A stretch of DNA of 64,000 nucleotides from Falsirhodobacter algicola (GTDB lineage Bacteria > Pseudomonadota > Alphaproteobacteria > Rhodobacterales > Rhodobacteraceae), in assembly GCF_018279165.1 (NCBI RefSeq), contig NZ_CP047289.1, positions 434,001 to 498,000 on the forward strand, read 5' to 3'. How positions within the stretch are numbered: the first letter of the stretch is position 1; each line of letters opens with the position of its first letter. The notes beneath the pieces were generated by a model. The model saw nothing but the letters and a program-made list of their open reading frames with translations. It made no database searches and was not told the origin of the DNA. Both the position numbers and the translations under genes were made by a program. Positions 8,600-18,067 of the stretch are shown piece by piece.

Positions 8600-10104
8600 T
8601 TCCCCTCGCCGGAGAAGAGGCCCGCATCCTCGGCCGCGCGGCGCAGCGCCTGCGCCTTGTTGACCGTTTCCTGCCATTCGCTTTCGGGATCGCTGTCGAA
8701 GACGATGCCCGCACCGGACTGGATGTGCAGCATCCGGTCCTTCAGCACGGCGGTGCGCAGCGCGATGCAGAAATCCATCTCGCCATTCGCGGCGAAATAG
8801 CCGACGCCGCCGCCATAGACGCCGCGCTTCGACGGCTCCAACTCGTCGATGATCTCCATGGCGCGGACCTTGGGCGCGCCCGACACCGTGCCCGCCGGAA
8901 GCCCGGCCAAGAGCGCGGACAGCGCATCCTCGCCATCCGCCAGTTCACCCACCACGTTGGAGACGATGTGCATCACATGGCTGTAGCGTTCGATCACGAA
9001 TTTCTCGGTCGGGCGCACGGTGCCGATCTTGGCCACGCGGCCCACATCGTTGCGGCCCAGATCGAGCAGCATCAGATGTTCCGCCAGTTCCTTGGGATCG
9101 GCGAGCAGATCGTCGGCCAGCGCCTGATCCTCGGCCGGGGTGGCGCCGCGCTTGCGGGTGCCGGCGACGGGGCGGATCGTCACCTCGCCTTCGCGCAGGC
9201 GAACGAGGATCTCGGGGCTGGCGCCGATGATCTGGAAATCGCCGTGGTTGAAGAAGAACATGAACGGCGAGGGGTTCGTCCGCCGCAAACTGCGATAGAG
9301 CGCAAAGGGCGGCAGCGGGAAGGGCTGGCTGAACCGCTGCGAGGGCACCACCTGAAAGATGTCGCCGGCGCGGATGTAGTCCTTGGCCGCCTCCACCGCT
9401 TGTTTGAAACCGTCCTTGGTGAAGTTAGACGTGACCTCGCCCAGCGGCTGCACCTCGCCCAAGGCATGGGCGGCGGGGGGCGTGCGGTCCAGATCGCGCA
9501 GCGCATCCGTCACGCGCTCGGCGGCCTGCGCATAGGCGGCGCGGGCGGACAGCCCCTGCGCGGCCCAAGCGGGGGCGACCACCGTCACCTCGCCCTTCAC
9601 CCCGTCCAGAACCGCCATCACGGATGGGCGCAGCAGGATCGCATCGGGCACGCCGATCGTGTCGGGATTGACGTTCGGCAGATCCTCCACGAGGCGGATC
9701 ATGTCATAGCCGAGATAGCCGAACAGCCCCGCCGCGATGGGCGGCAGGCCCTGCGGCATGTCGATCCGGCTTTCGGCGATCAGCGCGCGCAGACTGTCGA
9801 GCGGCGCGGTGTCGTCGTTCTGGAAGGTGTCCCGGTCGATGCGGGCGGCGCGGTTGATGGCGACGCGCCCCCCTTCGCAGCGCCAGATCAGATCGGGCTT
9901 CATGCCGACGACCGAATAACGGCCCCGCACCTCGCCGCCCGTCACGGATTCCAGCATGAAGGTGTCGGCGCGCGCGGCCGCCAGCTTCAGCATCAGCGAT
10001 ACGGGCGTGTCGAGGTCGGCCGCGATCCGGGCATAGACGACTTGGTTGCGCCCTTCGGCCCAGCCCTTCTCGAATGCGGTGAAATCGGGAAAGATCTGCA
10101 TCAT
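8596..10104 (-). CDS. trpE: Anthranilate synthase component I
   Basis: Makes anthranilate from chorismate with ammonia from TrpG; first step of tryptophan synthesis. The 502-residue protein shows the chorismate-binding core (VPSQRFSQPF, SPFMFFFNHGDFQIIGASPE, RPVAGTRKRGATPAEDQ, GRNDVGRV, YGGGVGYFAANGEMDFCIALR). The N-terminal SLMLKLAAARADTFMLESV resembles the Leu-Glu-Ser tryptophan-feedback region. The start overlaps the stop of the upstream PpiD-like gene (ATGA), so trpE is probably expressed with it. No leader peptide or attenuator was seen directly before trpE. Confidence 0.97.
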   Translation of the reverse strand: MMQIFPDFTAFEKGWAEGRNQVVYARIAADLDTPVSLMLKLAAARADTFMLESVTGGEVRGRYSVVGMKPDLIWRCEGGRVAINRAARIDRDTFQNDDTAPLDSLRALIAESRIDMPQGLPPIAAGLFGYLGYDMIRLVEDLPNVNPDTIGVPDAILLRPSVMAVLDGVKGEVTVVAPAWAAQGLSARAAYAQAAERVTDALRDLDRTPPAAHALGEVQPLGEVTSNFTKDGFKQAVEAAKDYIRAGDIFQVVPSQRFSQPFPLPPFALYRSLRRTNPSPFMFFFNHGDFQIIGASPEILVRLREGEVTIRPVAGTRKRGATPAEDQALADDLLADPKELAEHLMLLDLGRNDVGRVAKIGTVRPTEKFVIERYSHVMHIVSNVVGELADGEDALSALLAGLPAGTVSGAPKVRAMEIIDELEPSKRGVYGGGVGYFAANGEMDFCIALRTAVLKDRMLHIQSGAGIVFDSDPESEWQETVNKAQALRRAAEDAGLFSGEGN

Positions 10105-11948
10105 GGAATCTGCGCGTGAACGGCGTCGATGACCGACTGGTTGATCTGGATGCCGGCCTCATCGGCGACCGACTGCGTGAAGAGCTGTTGGGCGTCCTGC
10201 GCGAGGCCGCCTTCGAGCTGCGCGGCAAGCTGCTGTTTCAGTGCGGCGCTGCCATCGCCGTCTTGGGCGGCGGGGCGGACGGCATCGACGCGCAGCACGC
10301 CGATCCAGTCCGGCGCCTCGACGGCCTTGGCCGCGCCGTCGTCCATGTCGAACGCCGTCCCCACCAGCGAGGCCGGGGCCGAAGGGATGGAGCCGTCGCG
10401 CGCCACTTCGGGAACGCGGGTCACTGCGCCGAAATCGGCGAGCGCGGCCCCCTCCGTCACGGCGGCGGCGATCTCGTTGGCGCGGGCCATGCGGGCGGTG
10501 TGCAGCGCATCGGCGCGCCACGCCTCGGTCACGGCATCGCGGGCCTGATCGAAGGGAATGGGCGCCGCAGGCGTGATGGAATCGAGGCGCAGCGCGGCCA
10601 AACCGCCATCTTCGAGCGCGATCAGTTCCGGGAAGTCGCCTTCCTCGGCGGCTTCGGCGGCGTTGCGGAAGGCCGGATAGCCCGCGATCGGATCGTCGGT
10701 GGCCTCCGAATAGTCGATGGTGTTCAGTGTCACGTCCGGCTCGTTGGCCAGATCCTCCACCGTGGCCCCGCCGGCCAGAAGATCGTCCAGCGCCTCGCGG
10801 CGGTCGGCGATGGCGCGGCGGGCGGCGTCGGCTTGGAACTCGGTCGCCAAATCGTCGCGCGCTTCGTCGAACGTGACCTCATGGGCCGACAGGATGCCGT
10901 TCATGCGGAACAGCGCGGGGCCGAGATCGGTCGCGAACGGCCCGACCACGCCGGGTTCTTGCAGTGCAAAGACGGCATCGCCCGCCGCGCCGAGATCGCC
11001 CTTCGCGACATCGCCGAGGTCGATATCCGACAGTTCCAGCCCGCGTTCGGAAACCAGCGTCTCGAAGCTGGTGCCCGCCGTCACGCGGTCCATCGCGGCC
11101 TGCGCGGCGGCGTCGTCGGAAAAGACGAGCCGCTCCACCAGCCGCCGCTCGGGCTGCACGAATTCGTCGATGCGGCTTTGATAGAGATCGCGCAGCGCCG
11201 CGTCGTCCACAGGCAGGTTCGGTGCCACGGTTTCGGGCAGCAGCGCGGCATAGGTGATCTGCCGCGTCTCGGGGGCCATGAACTGATCGGAATGCGCGTC
11301 ATAGAAGGCGCGCAGGTCGTCCTCGGTCGGTTCGGGCACGGGGGTCGGCAGATCGGCCTCGGTCACGGGCAGGGCCGACAAGGCGCGGCGTTCGGCGATA
11401 TAGCCATAGAGCGCATCCGTCACCGGCTGCGGCGCGGCAAAGCCCCCCGACACGGCCCCGACCAGAAGCGACCGGGCGATGCTCTCGCGCAGCGAGGTCT
11501 CATAGCCGGACGGCGTCAGGCCGTTCTGTTCCAGCACGCGTTCGTAGGTGGCGCGGTTGAACCCGTCGCTTCCGGCGAAGGCGGGCGTGTCGCGCAGTTG
11601 ATCGGCCACGACCTTGTCGCCGACCGACAGGCCGATCTTCTCCGCCTCGTTTTGCAGCGCCGCCGAGGAGAAGAGCTGCTGGCGCACCTGCGCATCGAGG
11701 CCGAACTGCTGCGCCTGCGCCAGCGTGAAGCTTTGCCCCGTCTGCTGAGACAGATCCTGCAGCCGCTGCTGAAGCGCGCGGGCATAGGCGTTCGCGTCCA
11801 CCTCCTGATCGCCGACGGTGGCGATGTTCTGGGTGTTGGTGCCGAAATTAGTCACCCCGAAGCCGCCGAGGCCAAGGACCAGCATCGCCATCAGCATCCA
11901 CACGACGACCGACATCGCCTTGTTTCCGCGTTTCTTGCCTTCCGCCAT
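10101..11948 (-). CDS. PpiD-like peptidyl-prolyl cis-trans isomerase (SurA_N type)
   Basis: Membrane-anchored periplasmic folding factor of 615 residues. The N-terminus MAEGKKRGNKAMSVVVWMLM leads into a single transmembrane segment (about residues 12-31, WMLMAMLVLGLGGFGV) and then a SurA_N-like helical region (DQEVDANAYARALQQRLQDL). The central parvulin-type domain is divergent, covering the part that begins around RQITYAALLPETV. It resembles E. coli PpiD in layout and length. A Shine-Dalgarno AAGGGGAT precedes the ATG. Coupling to trpE by an ATGA overlap is a recurring Rhodobacterales neighbourhood rather than a functional link. Confidence 0.88.
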   Translation of the reverse strand: MAEGKKRGNKAMSVVVWMLMAMLVLGLGGFGVTNFGTNTQNIATVGDQEVDANAYARALQQRLQDLSQQTGQSFTLAQAQQFGLDAQVRQQLFSSAALQNEAEKIGLSVGDKVVADQLRDTPAFAGSDGFNRATYERVLEQNGLTPSGYETSLRESIARSLLVGAVSGGFAAPQPVTDALYGYIAERRALSALPVTEADLPTPVPEPTEDDLRAFYDAHSDQFMAPETRQITYAALLPETVAPNLPVDDAALRDLYQSRIDEFVQPERRLVERLVFSDDAAAQAAMDRVTAGTSFETLVSERGLELSDIDLGDVAKGDLGAAGDAVFALQEPGVVGPFATDLGPALFRMNGILSAHEVTFDEARDDLATEFQADAARRAIADRREALDDLLAGGATVEDLANEPDVTLNTIDYSEATDDPIAGYPAFRNAAEAAEEGDFPELIALEDGGLAALRLDSITPAAPIPFDQARDAVTEAWRADALHTARMARANEIAAAVTEGAALADFGAVTRVPEVARDGSIPSAPASLVGTAFDMDDGAAKAVEAPDWIGVLRVDAVRPAAQDGDGSAALKQQLAAQLEGGLAQDAQQLFTQSVADEAGIQINQSVIDAVHAQIP

Positions 11949-12008
11949 GCCGATCCCCCTTGGATATGGTCCGCGCCTTCCTACGGGCTTGCGCGCAGCG
12001 GGGCAAGA

Positions 12009-13175
12009 TCAGAGGGCGAAGGCGCGCAGCCGCGTGAACAGATCGTCGATTCCGGCGGCGTCGATATTGGCGAAGGCGATGCGCATCTCGTCCGTGCCGC
12101 CGTCGGGGCGGAACATGGTGCCGGGCAGCATCAGGATGCCTGCCTCATGGACCAGCCTGCGGCACAGATCGGGCGAGGGGGTGGTCGAGGCATGGCGGAC
12201 ATAGGCGAAATACGCGCCGCAGCCCATCACGTCCCATCCGTCCAGCGCCGCCAGCCCCTCGACCATGCGCTGGCGGCGGGACAGGATCTCCTCCCGCTCC
12301 CCCGCGACCCATGGGGCAAGGTTCCGCAGGCCCCAGAGCGCGCCGATCTGCCCCATCTGCGACGCCGAGATGGAGACGCAATCGAGATATTTCTCCACCT
12401 CGGCCATGCGGCGGGTGCCGGCGATCATCGCACCGACGCGGTGGCCCGTCAGCCGGAACGCCTTGGAGAAGGAATAGAGGTGGATGACATCGCGGTGCCA
12501 GTCCGGATCGCGGAACAGTTCGTGCGGCGGCCCCGTGCGCGAGTCGAAATCGCGATAGGTCTCATCGAGGATCAGCGCGATGTCATGCGCCCGCGCCAGC
12601 GCGTGGAACGTCTCGACGAGGCCGCCGGGATATTCGGCGCCGCTGGGATTGTTCGGCGTGACGAGGACGATGGCGCGGGTGCGCGGGCCGATCAGCGCCG
12701 CCGCTGCCTCCGGGTCCGGCAGAAGGCCCGCGCCGCAGGGCAGGGGCACGGCGCGGATGCCGTTCATCTGAAGCCACATCGCATGGTTGAAATACCACGG
12801 CGTCGGCAGGATCACTTCATCCCCCGGCGCGGCGAGGGTGGCGATGGCGGCGCAGAAAGCCTGATTGCACCCTTGGGTGATCGCAACCTGTTCGGCCCCC
12901 ACCGTGCCACCATAATGGGCGGCGGTGGCGGTGGCCAGTTCGGCGCGCAGTTCGGGATTGCCGAGGACGGGGCCATAGAGATGCGCCTCGGGGCGCGACA
13001 GGGCGGCCTCGGCCATCGCCTCGCGCAGGGCGAGGGGCGGCGGATCGACCGGCGCGGCCTGACTGACGTTGATCAGCGGCCGTTCGGGGGGGAAGCTGGC
13101 CCCCGCCAGCCAGCGGCGGGCCTCCATCACGGGCGGGGCGCAGGTCGCGGCGAGGGCGGGGGCCAGCAGCGGCAT
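12009..13175 (-). CDS. Class I/II pyridoxal-phosphate aminotransferase
   Basis: PLP-dependent fold-type I aminotransferase of 388 residues. Landmarks are LYGPVLGNPELR, TQGCNQAFCAA, TPNNPSGAEYP, LILDETYRDF and LYSFSKAFRLTGHRVG, whose Lys should bind PLP. Substrate is not evident; related proteins are annotated as aspartate/aromatic aminotransferases. The start ATG at 13175 overlaps the gpt stop by one base (TGATG), so the two are translationally coupled. A longer ORF reading into gpt was not used. Confidence 0.9.
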   Translation of the reverse strand: MPLLAPALAATCAPPVMEARRWLAGASFPPERPLINVSQAAPVDPPPLALREAMAEAALSRPEAHLYGPVLGNPELRAELATATAAHYGGTVGAEQVAITQGCNQAFCAAIATLAAPGDEVILPTPWYFNHAMWLQMNGIRAVPLPCGAGLLPDPEAAAALIGPRTRAIVLVTPNNPSGAEYPGGLVETFHALARAHDIALILDETYRDFDSRTGPPHELFRDPDWHRDVIHLYSFSKAFRLTGHRVGAMIAGTRRMAEVEKYLDCVSISASQMGQIGALWGLRNLAPWVAGEREEILSRRQRMVEGLAALDGWDVMGCGAYFAYVRHASTTPSPDLCRRLVHEAGILMLPGTMFRPDGGTDEMRIAFANIDAAGIDDLFTRLRAFAL

Positions 13176-13684
13176 CAGTCGGTGCCGCGGAAGGGCTGAA
13201 CGTATTGCAGCGCCATGTCCCAAGGGAAGAAGATCCAAGTGTCTTGGCTCACCTCGGTGATGAAGGTGTCCACCTGCGGGCGGCCCTGCGGCTTGGCGTA
13301 GACGGTGGCGAAATGGGCCTTGGGATACATCTTGCGGACCAGTTCGATCGTCTTGCCGCTGTCCACGAGGTCGTCGACGATCAGGATGCCTTCGCCGTCG
13401 CCCATCAGATCGGCCTGCGGGGCCTTGGTGACGACCGCTTCGCTGCGCGACTGGTGGGAATAGCTTTTAACGCTGATCGTATCGACGACGCGCACGTCCA
13501 GCTCGCGGCTGACGATCATGGCGGGCACGAGGCCGCCGCGCGTGATGCCGACCACGGCGCGCCATGCGCCGTTTTCCGGGCCATGCCCATCGAGGCGCCA
13601 CGCCAGCGCCCGGCTGTCGCGGTGGATCTGATCCCAGCTGATATGGAAGCCCTTTTCATGGGGCAGGCGGTGATCGGGGGACAT
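13175..13684 (-). CDS. gpt: Xanthine(-guanine) phosphoribosyltransferase
   Basis: Salvages xanthine and guanine with PRPP. The 169-residue length and sequence ([20 protein letters not shown], the PRPP loop [13 protein letters not shown], and [16 protein letters not shown]) match bacterial Gpt. A perfect Shine-Dalgarno (TAAGGAGG) lies before the ATG. It heads a two-gene unit with the aminotransferase downstream; the LysE gene lies just upstream on the same strand. Confidence 0.93.
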   Translation of the reverse strand: MSPDHRLPHEKGFHISWDQIHRDSRALAWRLDGHGPENGAWRAVVGITRGGLVPAMIVSRELDVRVVDTISVKSYSHQSRSEAVVTKAPQADLMGDGEGILIVDDLVDSGKTIELVRKMYPKAHFATVYAKPQGRPQVDTFITEVSQDTWIFFPWDMALQYVQPFRGTD

Positions 13685-13693
13685 GAAGCCTCC

Positions 13694-14299
13694 TTACAAT
13701 GCGATGCGGATGCCGAGGAGCGCGAAGAGCCCCCCGAACACCCGGTCGAGGATGGATTTGAGGCGGATATACCCCCGGCGCACCTTCTCGAGAGAGAAAA
13801 TACGCACGACGAGCATGTTCCACAGGGTTTCGTTGAGAAAGACGACGAAAAGGAGCGCGGCCAGCATCAGCGGCGGAACGCCCGGCGGCACGAGGCCGAC
13901 GAAGACCGCGCCGAAGAAGATGGCGGGCTTGGGATTGGCAAGCTGCGTCGCAACCCCCAGCCGCAGCGCCGAAAGTGCGCCGCGGGGCGGGCGCGCATCC
14001 AGCACCAGCGCCTCATCGGCATGGCGCCACATCTGAATGGCGGTCACGATCAGGAAGGCCGCACCCGCCAGCTTGAACGCGCCCAAAAGCGCGGGCGCCG
14101 CCGCGAACAGAAGCGAGAGGCCGAACAGCGCCGCCGCCGCCCAGAAGGTGGCACCGATGCCAAGGCCGACGGCAAGGAACGAGCCCGTCCGCCGCCCCTC
14201 CACCGCGCCGGTGCGCGCGGCCATCAGAACGGCGGGGCCGGGGCTGATGGCTGCGGCAAGATGCACGGCCCAGACCGCAAGGAAGGCGGCCAGCGTCAT
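13694..14299 (-). CDS. LysE/RhtB family amino-acid exporter
   Basis: Inner-membrane exporter of 201 residues with about six hydrophobic segments. The N-terminal HLAAAISPGPAVLMAARTG is the family's conserved SPGP motif, and QLANPKPAIFFGAVF is the conserved NPK motif after the third helix. The exported substrate (amino acid or similar metabolite) cannot be read out. GGAGG precedes the ATG. It lies nine bases before gpt on the same strand. Confidence 0.9.
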   Translation of the reverse strand: MTLAAFLAVWAVHLAAAISPGPAVLMAARTGAVEGRRTGSFLAVGLGIGATFWAAAALFGLSLLFAAAPALLGAFKLAGAAFLIVTAIQMWRHADEALVLDARPPRGALSALRLGVATQLANPKPAIFFGAVFVGLVPPGVPPLMLAALLFVVFLNETLWNMLVVRIFSLEKVRRGYIRLKSILDRVFGGLFALLGIRIAL

Positions 14300-14326
14300 G
14301 ACGGCCTCCTCCTCGGCGTCACGGCG

Positions 14327-15139
14327 TCAGTCCTTCTTCGGCGTTTCGATGTCCGGCGCGTCCACGGCCTTCATGCCCACGACGTGATAGCCGGCATCGA
14401 CATGGACGCATTCGCCCGTCACGCCCGATGCCAGATCCGACAGCAGATAGAGCGCGGATTTGCCCACCTCTTCCTGCGTGATGTTGCGGCGCAGGGGCGA
14501 GTTCAGCTCGTTCCACTTCATGATGTAGCGGAAATCGCCGATGCCGCTGGCGGCCAGCGTCTTGATCGGACCGGCGGAGATGGCGTTCACACGGATGCCG
14601 TCGCGGCCCAGATCCTCGGCGATGTACTTGACCGAGGTTTCCAGCGCCGATTTCGCGATGCCCATCACGTTGTAATGCGGCATCACCTTTTCGGCACCGT
14701 AATAGGTCAGCGTCAGCAGGCTGCCGCCCTCGGGCATCATCGCCGCCGCGCGGCGCGAGATCGCGGTGAAGCTGTAGACCGAGATGTCCATCGTCATGCG
14801 GAAGTTCGCAGCCGACGTGTCCACATAACGGCCGCGCAGCTCGCTCTTGTCCGAGAAGCCGATGGCGTGGACGACGAAGTCCAGCTTGCCCCACTTCTGT
14901 TGCAGCGTCTCGAACAGCGCGTCCATCGACTCCTCGCTGGAGACGTCGCACTCGATCATGATGTCGCTGTTGATGGTGGCGATCAGCGGCTCGACACGCT
15001 TTTTCAGCGCATCGCCCTGGTAGGAGAACGCAAGCTCCGCACCCTGGTCGGCACAGGCTTTCGCGATGCCCCAGGCGATGGATTTGTCGTTCGCAAGGCC
15101 CATGATCAGGCCGCGTTTTCCAGCCAGCAATCCGTTCAT
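14327..15139 (-). CDS. fabI: Enoyl-[acyl-carrier-protein] reductase, NADH type
   Basis: Reduces the enoyl-ACP double bond in each cycle of fatty-acid elongation. The 270-residue short-chain dehydrogenase-like protein starts [20 protein letters not shown], typical of FabI. It carries the catalytic Tyr-x6-Lys ([11 protein letters not shown]) and the cofactor/substrate region [23 protein letters not shown] ribosome site precedes the ATG. It is divergent from pdxH across about 135 bases. Confidence 0.96.
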   Translation of the reverse strand: MNGLLAGKRGLIMGLANDKSIAWGIAKACADQGAELAFSYQGDALKKRVEPLIATINSDIMIECDVSSEESMDALFETLQQKWGKLDFVVHAIGFSDKSELRGRYVDTSAANFRMTMDISVYSFTAISRRAAAMMPEGGSLLTLTYYGAEKVMPHYNVMGIAKSALETSVKYIAEDLGRDGIRVNAISAGPIKTLAASGIGDFRYIMKWNELNSPLRRNITQEEVGKSALYLLSDLASGVTGECVHVDAGYHVVGMKAVDAPDIETPKKD

Positions 15140-15275
15140 CCGGCTTCCCTCGCCACGTTATTCGTTATTCGGCGGGTTTAGGCCATGTTTTCGCCCGCAT
15201 CAAGCCGCCGCACTTGCGTTTCCGGAATTGGGCCATAGGGTCTGGCGGAATGGCAACTGTGGTGGGGGACGCGCG

Positions 15276-15881
15276 GTGCAGGAACGTACGGGAATCTTTG
15301 CGGGGCAGGACCCGTTCGGGATCGCGCGCGACTGGCTTGCGGCGGCCGAGCCGCTGGAGCCGAACGATCCCAACGCGATCGCACTGGCGAGCGTGGACGA
15401 AGAGGGCATGCCCGATGTGCGCATGGTCCTTCTGAAGGAGATCGAGGACGCGGCCTTCGTCTTCTATACCAACTACGATAGCGCCAAGGGCCGGCAGATC
15501 GCGCAGTCGGGCAAGGCGGCCTTCGTGCTGCACTGGAAATCGCTGCGCCGCCAGATTCGCGTGCGCGGCCATGCCAGCCGCGAAGAGGGGCCGCAGGCGG
15601 ATGCCTATTACGCCTCCCGCTCGCTTCAAAGCCGCCTCGGGGCATGGGCCTCGCGGCAGAGTGCGCCGCTGGAAAGCCGCGGCGCGCTGATGGCCGAGGT
15701 GGCGAAGGTCACCGCGCGCCATGCCGGTGCGCCGCCGCGCCCGCCCTTCTGGGGCGGCATCCGCATCGTGCCCACGCAGATCGAGTTCTGGGCCGACGGT
15801 GCCTTTCGCCTGCATGATCGTTTCCTCTGGCAGCGCCCCTCGCCCGAGGCGGAGTGGAACGTCCGACGCCTCTCACCCTAG
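15276..15881 (+). CDS. pdxH: Pyridoxamine 5'-phosphate oxidase
   Basis: FMN enzyme that makes pyridoxal 5'-phosphate. The family hallmarks are [49 protein letters not shown] and the C-terminal [12 protein letters not shown] at 15276 is taken as the start because it gives 201 residues, the family's usual size, and begins just before the conserved [12 protein letters not shown] longer ATG-start ORF would run across the promoter region shared with divergent fabI. Confidence 0.93.
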   Translation: MQERTGIFAGQDPFGIARDWLAAAEPLEPNDPNAIALASVDEEGMPDVRMVLLKEIEDAAFVFYTNYDSAKGRQIAQSGKAAFVLHWKSLRRQIRVRGHASREEGPQADAYYASRSLQSRLGAWASRQSAPLESRGALMAEVAKVTARHAGAPPRPPFWGGIRIVPTQIEFWADGAFRLHDRFLWQRPSPEAEWNVRRLSP

Positions 15882-15898
15882 GGCATGCGCGCGGGGAC

Positions 15899-15915
15899 TT
15901 GCGCTTTTCGCGCAA
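15899..15915 (+). terminator. Short hairpin after pdxH
   Basis: A 6-pair inverted repeat (TTGCGC / GCGCAA) around a TTTTC loop lies 18 bases after the pdxH stop, in the leader of the cold-shock gene. There is no T tract after it, so it could equally be part of the cold-shock mRNA leader structure. Confidence 0.3.
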
Positions 15916-15967
15916 ACTACGTCAAAGCTAGGCCAGAAAACAAAAAAAATGGGGTGAGACCTCGGGC

Positions 15968-16498
15968 ATGCAGAACGAAGACAGGGACATACGCGTCCTG
16001 CAGGGGACGGTGAAGTGGTTCGATCCGGCACGCGGTTTCGGCTTCGTCGTCTCGGACGGGGCGGAGCGGGACATCCTTCTTCACGCGAACGTCCTGCGCA
16101 ATTACGGGCAGAGTTCGGTCGCCGATGGCGCACAGATCACCATCCGGGTCGAGAGCACCGAAAAGGGCGATCAGGTCATGGAGGTGCTGGATATCGGGCT
16201 TCCCGAAGGCATCGCCCTGCGCCCATTGGAGGAGATGGGCCTCGATCCCGAACTGGCCGCCAAGCAGCCGTTGCAGCCGGCGCGGGTGAAATGGTTCGAC
16301 AAGATCAAGGGCTTTGGCTTCGCCAATGTCTTCGGGCTGCGGCAGGACATCTTCCTGCATATGGAAATCTTGCGTGCTTCGGGTTTTTCCGATCTGGCCG
16401 CGGGGGAGGCCGTCGCCCTCCGCGCGACCGAGGGGCGCCGTGGAATGACGGCGGTACAGGTGGTGTCATGGGAAGCTGCGCTGCGCGAATCGGAATAG
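15968..16498 (+). CDS. Double cold-shock-domain protein
   Basis: A 176-residue RNA/DNA-binding protein with two cold-shock domains. The first is at about residues 12-66 (GTVKWFDPARGFGFVVS, DILLHANVL). The second is at about 104-168 (ARVKWFDKIKGFGFANV, DIFLHMEIL). RNP1-like aromatic residues (KWF, GFGF) are intact in both. Two-domain versions are common in alphaproteobacteria and likely act as RNA chaperones or stationary-phase regulators. The leader contains an A-rich run (15938-15949) and no strong Shine-Dalgarno. The downstream DUF192 gene starts inside this gene, overlapping 31 bases. Confidence 0.93.
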   Translation: MQNEDRDIRVLQGTVKWFDPARGFGFVVSDGAERDILLHANVLRNYGQSSVADGAQITIRVESTEKGDQVMEVLDIGLPEGIALRPLEEMGLDPELAAKQPLQPARVKWFDKIKGFGFANVFGLRQDIFLHMEILRASGFSDLAAGEAVALRATEGRRGMTAVQVVSWEAALRESE

Positions 16499-16947
16499 CC
16501 TGCCTTGCCCTGATGGGGATCGCAGGGGGGGCGGCGGCCGCCGAATGCCGCCCCGACACCGTGGAGTTCCGCGGCGCTGGAACCGCGCGCTTTACCGTGG
16601 AGGTGGCCGATGACGCCGCCGAGCGGGCGCGCGGGCTGATGTTCCGCGAAAGCCTGCCGCGTTCGGCGGGGATGCTGTTCGTCTACGATCACGCGCAATC
16701 GGTCAGCTTCTGGATGCGCAACACGCTGATTCCGCTCGATATGATCTTCGTCGATGATACCGGCATCGTGCGCCGCGTGCATGAGAATGCCCGCCCGCAT
16801 GACGAAACCCCGATCCCCGGCGGCGATGACATCCAGATGGTGATCGAAGTGAACGGCGGCCTCGCCCGCCGTCTGGGCATCGAGGAGGGGAGCGAGATGC
16901 GCTCTCCTGCGCTCGATCAGTCAAAGGCGGTCTGGCCCTGCGGGTGA
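16468..16947 (+). CDS. DUF192 family exported protein
   Basis: A 159-residue protein beginning MGSCAARIGIACLALMGIAG, a signal peptide ending around AAAA, followed by the DUF192 domain: RARGLMFRESLPRSAGMLF, SFWMRNTLIPLDMIF and the C-terminal GLARRLGIEEGSEM. DUF192 has no established biochemical role. The ATG lies inside the 3' end of the cold-shock gene in another frame, which makes translational coupling likely. Confidence 0.88.
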   Translation: MGSCAARIGIACLALMGIAGGAAAAECRPDTVEFRGAGTARFTVEVADDAAERARGLMFRESLPRSAGMLFVYDHAQSVSFWMRNTLIPLDMIFVDDTGIVRRVHENARPHDETPIPGGDDIQMVIEVNGGLARRLGIEEGSEMRSPALDQSKAVWPCG

Positions 16948-16989
16948 CCCCTTTTCTTTGTCCGTGATACCCGCTAGGGGATCACGCAT

Positions 16990-17066
16990 CGGGGCGTAGC
17001 GCAGCCTGGTAGCGCGACGGTTTTGGGTACCGTAGGTCGGAAGTTCGAATCTTCTCGCCCCGACCA
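16990..17066 (+). tRNA. tRNA-Pro(UGG)
   Basis: A complete 77-base cloverleaf with encoded CCA. The acceptor stem is CGGGGCG/CGCCCCG, the D arm GCGCAGCCTGGTAGCGC, the anticodon stem ACGGT/ACCGT around loop TTTGGGT (anticodon TGG), and the T arm GGAAG TTCGAAT CTTCT. The C1-G72 pair is typical of proline tRNAs. The low-GC hydrolase gene begins almost immediately downstream. Confidence 0.97.
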
Positions 17067-17076
17067 GCATCTGAAC

Positions 17077-18021
17077 ATGGATCTGCATCGAGGGCCCGTG
17101 CGGTTGCGCGTCGCTTGTCCTTATGGTCTGCTTGGCATCGAGAAGACATCCTGTTCCGGCATCGGGCAATCACTCATCGACGCCCACCGCCCGCGCCGGA
17201 TAGCGTTCGTAGATCGGTGCAGTGCCTTGAGTAAGACGACTTTTCAGTATGGTGTCGGAGAAACCGAGACCGGTCCGTTGGCTCTCGAAGTTGACGTATT
17301 CCACTGCGCGGGGCCATCGCCGCGCGGTACGGTGATCTGGTTGCATTCAGGCGGTTTCACATCGGGAAGACGCGGCAACAGGCACCACAGCGGTATGGCG
17401 CAGGAATTCAACAATCAGGGCTATCATGCAGCTTTCCCGAGCTATCGGCTGCGCGGACAGAAGCCGAAAAATGCCATCGGGTGGAAAAGGCTGCATGTAC
17501 TGGACGGTGAGGTCAAAACTCTGAACGAAGGCATGAAACGCCATCATACGCGAAGGCTGCCTATGATAGCGCTGGATGACATCGTTCAGTTGCTCCGCTG
17601 GGTCACGTCCGCCCATGACGAACACGGCCTTCATCACGATGTCTGCCTGTCTGGATCCTCTGCAGGGGCGATGACCGCGCTCAACACCCTTTACATGGGC
17701 CATATTACGGGGCGCACGCAGCCGGAAAACATAACCTCGGTCTCTTCGGCATCCGGGGCATTTCCGTATGCGACGGAGCGTGCGCTATCGCCGGTGCCTG
17801 TGCTCGCCCTTCACAATCCGGACGATCCCAAGGTACCGATCGCGCCGATCAGGCGGCTGGCCGCGGCGAAACCGGATCACGTTCGGCTGATCGAAGTGAC
17901 CTCCAGTCATGGCTCTTACAGTGCCTATCGAGGGGAGCCGATCGAGGAGGCCATAGGACGCATCGTCGTGCACGATCAGGAAAGCCAGCTCCTGCGTGAT
18001 GACGCGATCCTGCGCGCCTGA
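17077..18021 (+). CDS. Alpha/beta-hydrolase (esterase/lipase-like), probably acquired
   Basis: Predicted 314-residue serine hydrolase. Visible parts: an oxyanion-type HSGGF after VIWL, the nucleophile elbow [11 protein letters not shown], a likely catalytic Asp in HNPDDPKVP and a His in SSHGSYSAY near the C-terminus. This order fits the carboxylesterase/hormone-sensitive-lipase-like superfamily; the substrate is unknown. The ATG at 17077 is only ten bases after the tRNA and has no Shine-Dalgarno, so the true start may be further in (the conserved part starts near [10 protein letters not shown]). Base use is unlike the neighbours: rows 17221-17280, 17401-17460 and 17461-17520 are 50-55% G+C, against 70% in a sampled row of the next gene. 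Confidence 0.7.
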   Translation: MDLHRGPVRLRVACPYGLLGIEKTSCSGIGQSLIDAHRPRRIAFVDRCSALSKTTFQYGVGETETGPLALEVDVFHCAGPSPRGTVIWLHSGGFTSGRRGNRHHSGMAQEFNNQGYHAAFPSYRLRGQKPKNAIGWKRLHVLDGEVKTLNEGMKRHHTRRLPMIALDDIVQLLRWVTSAHDEHGLHHDVCLSGSSAGAMTALNTLYMGHITGRTQPENITSVSSASGAFPYATERALSPVPVLALHNPDDPKVPIAPIRRLAAAKPDHVRLIEVTSSHGSYSAYRGEPIEEAIGRIVVHDQESQLLRDDAILRA

Positions 18022-18067
18022 ATCTGCGGCGTGACGGCCGCTGTCCTCGAAGGCAATCGCCCCCGGA

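Noticed and set aside
17067-18067. An integrated element with attachment repeats after tRNA-Pro
   Set aside because: No second copy of the tRNA 3' end and no integrase could be found by eye in the following kilobase.
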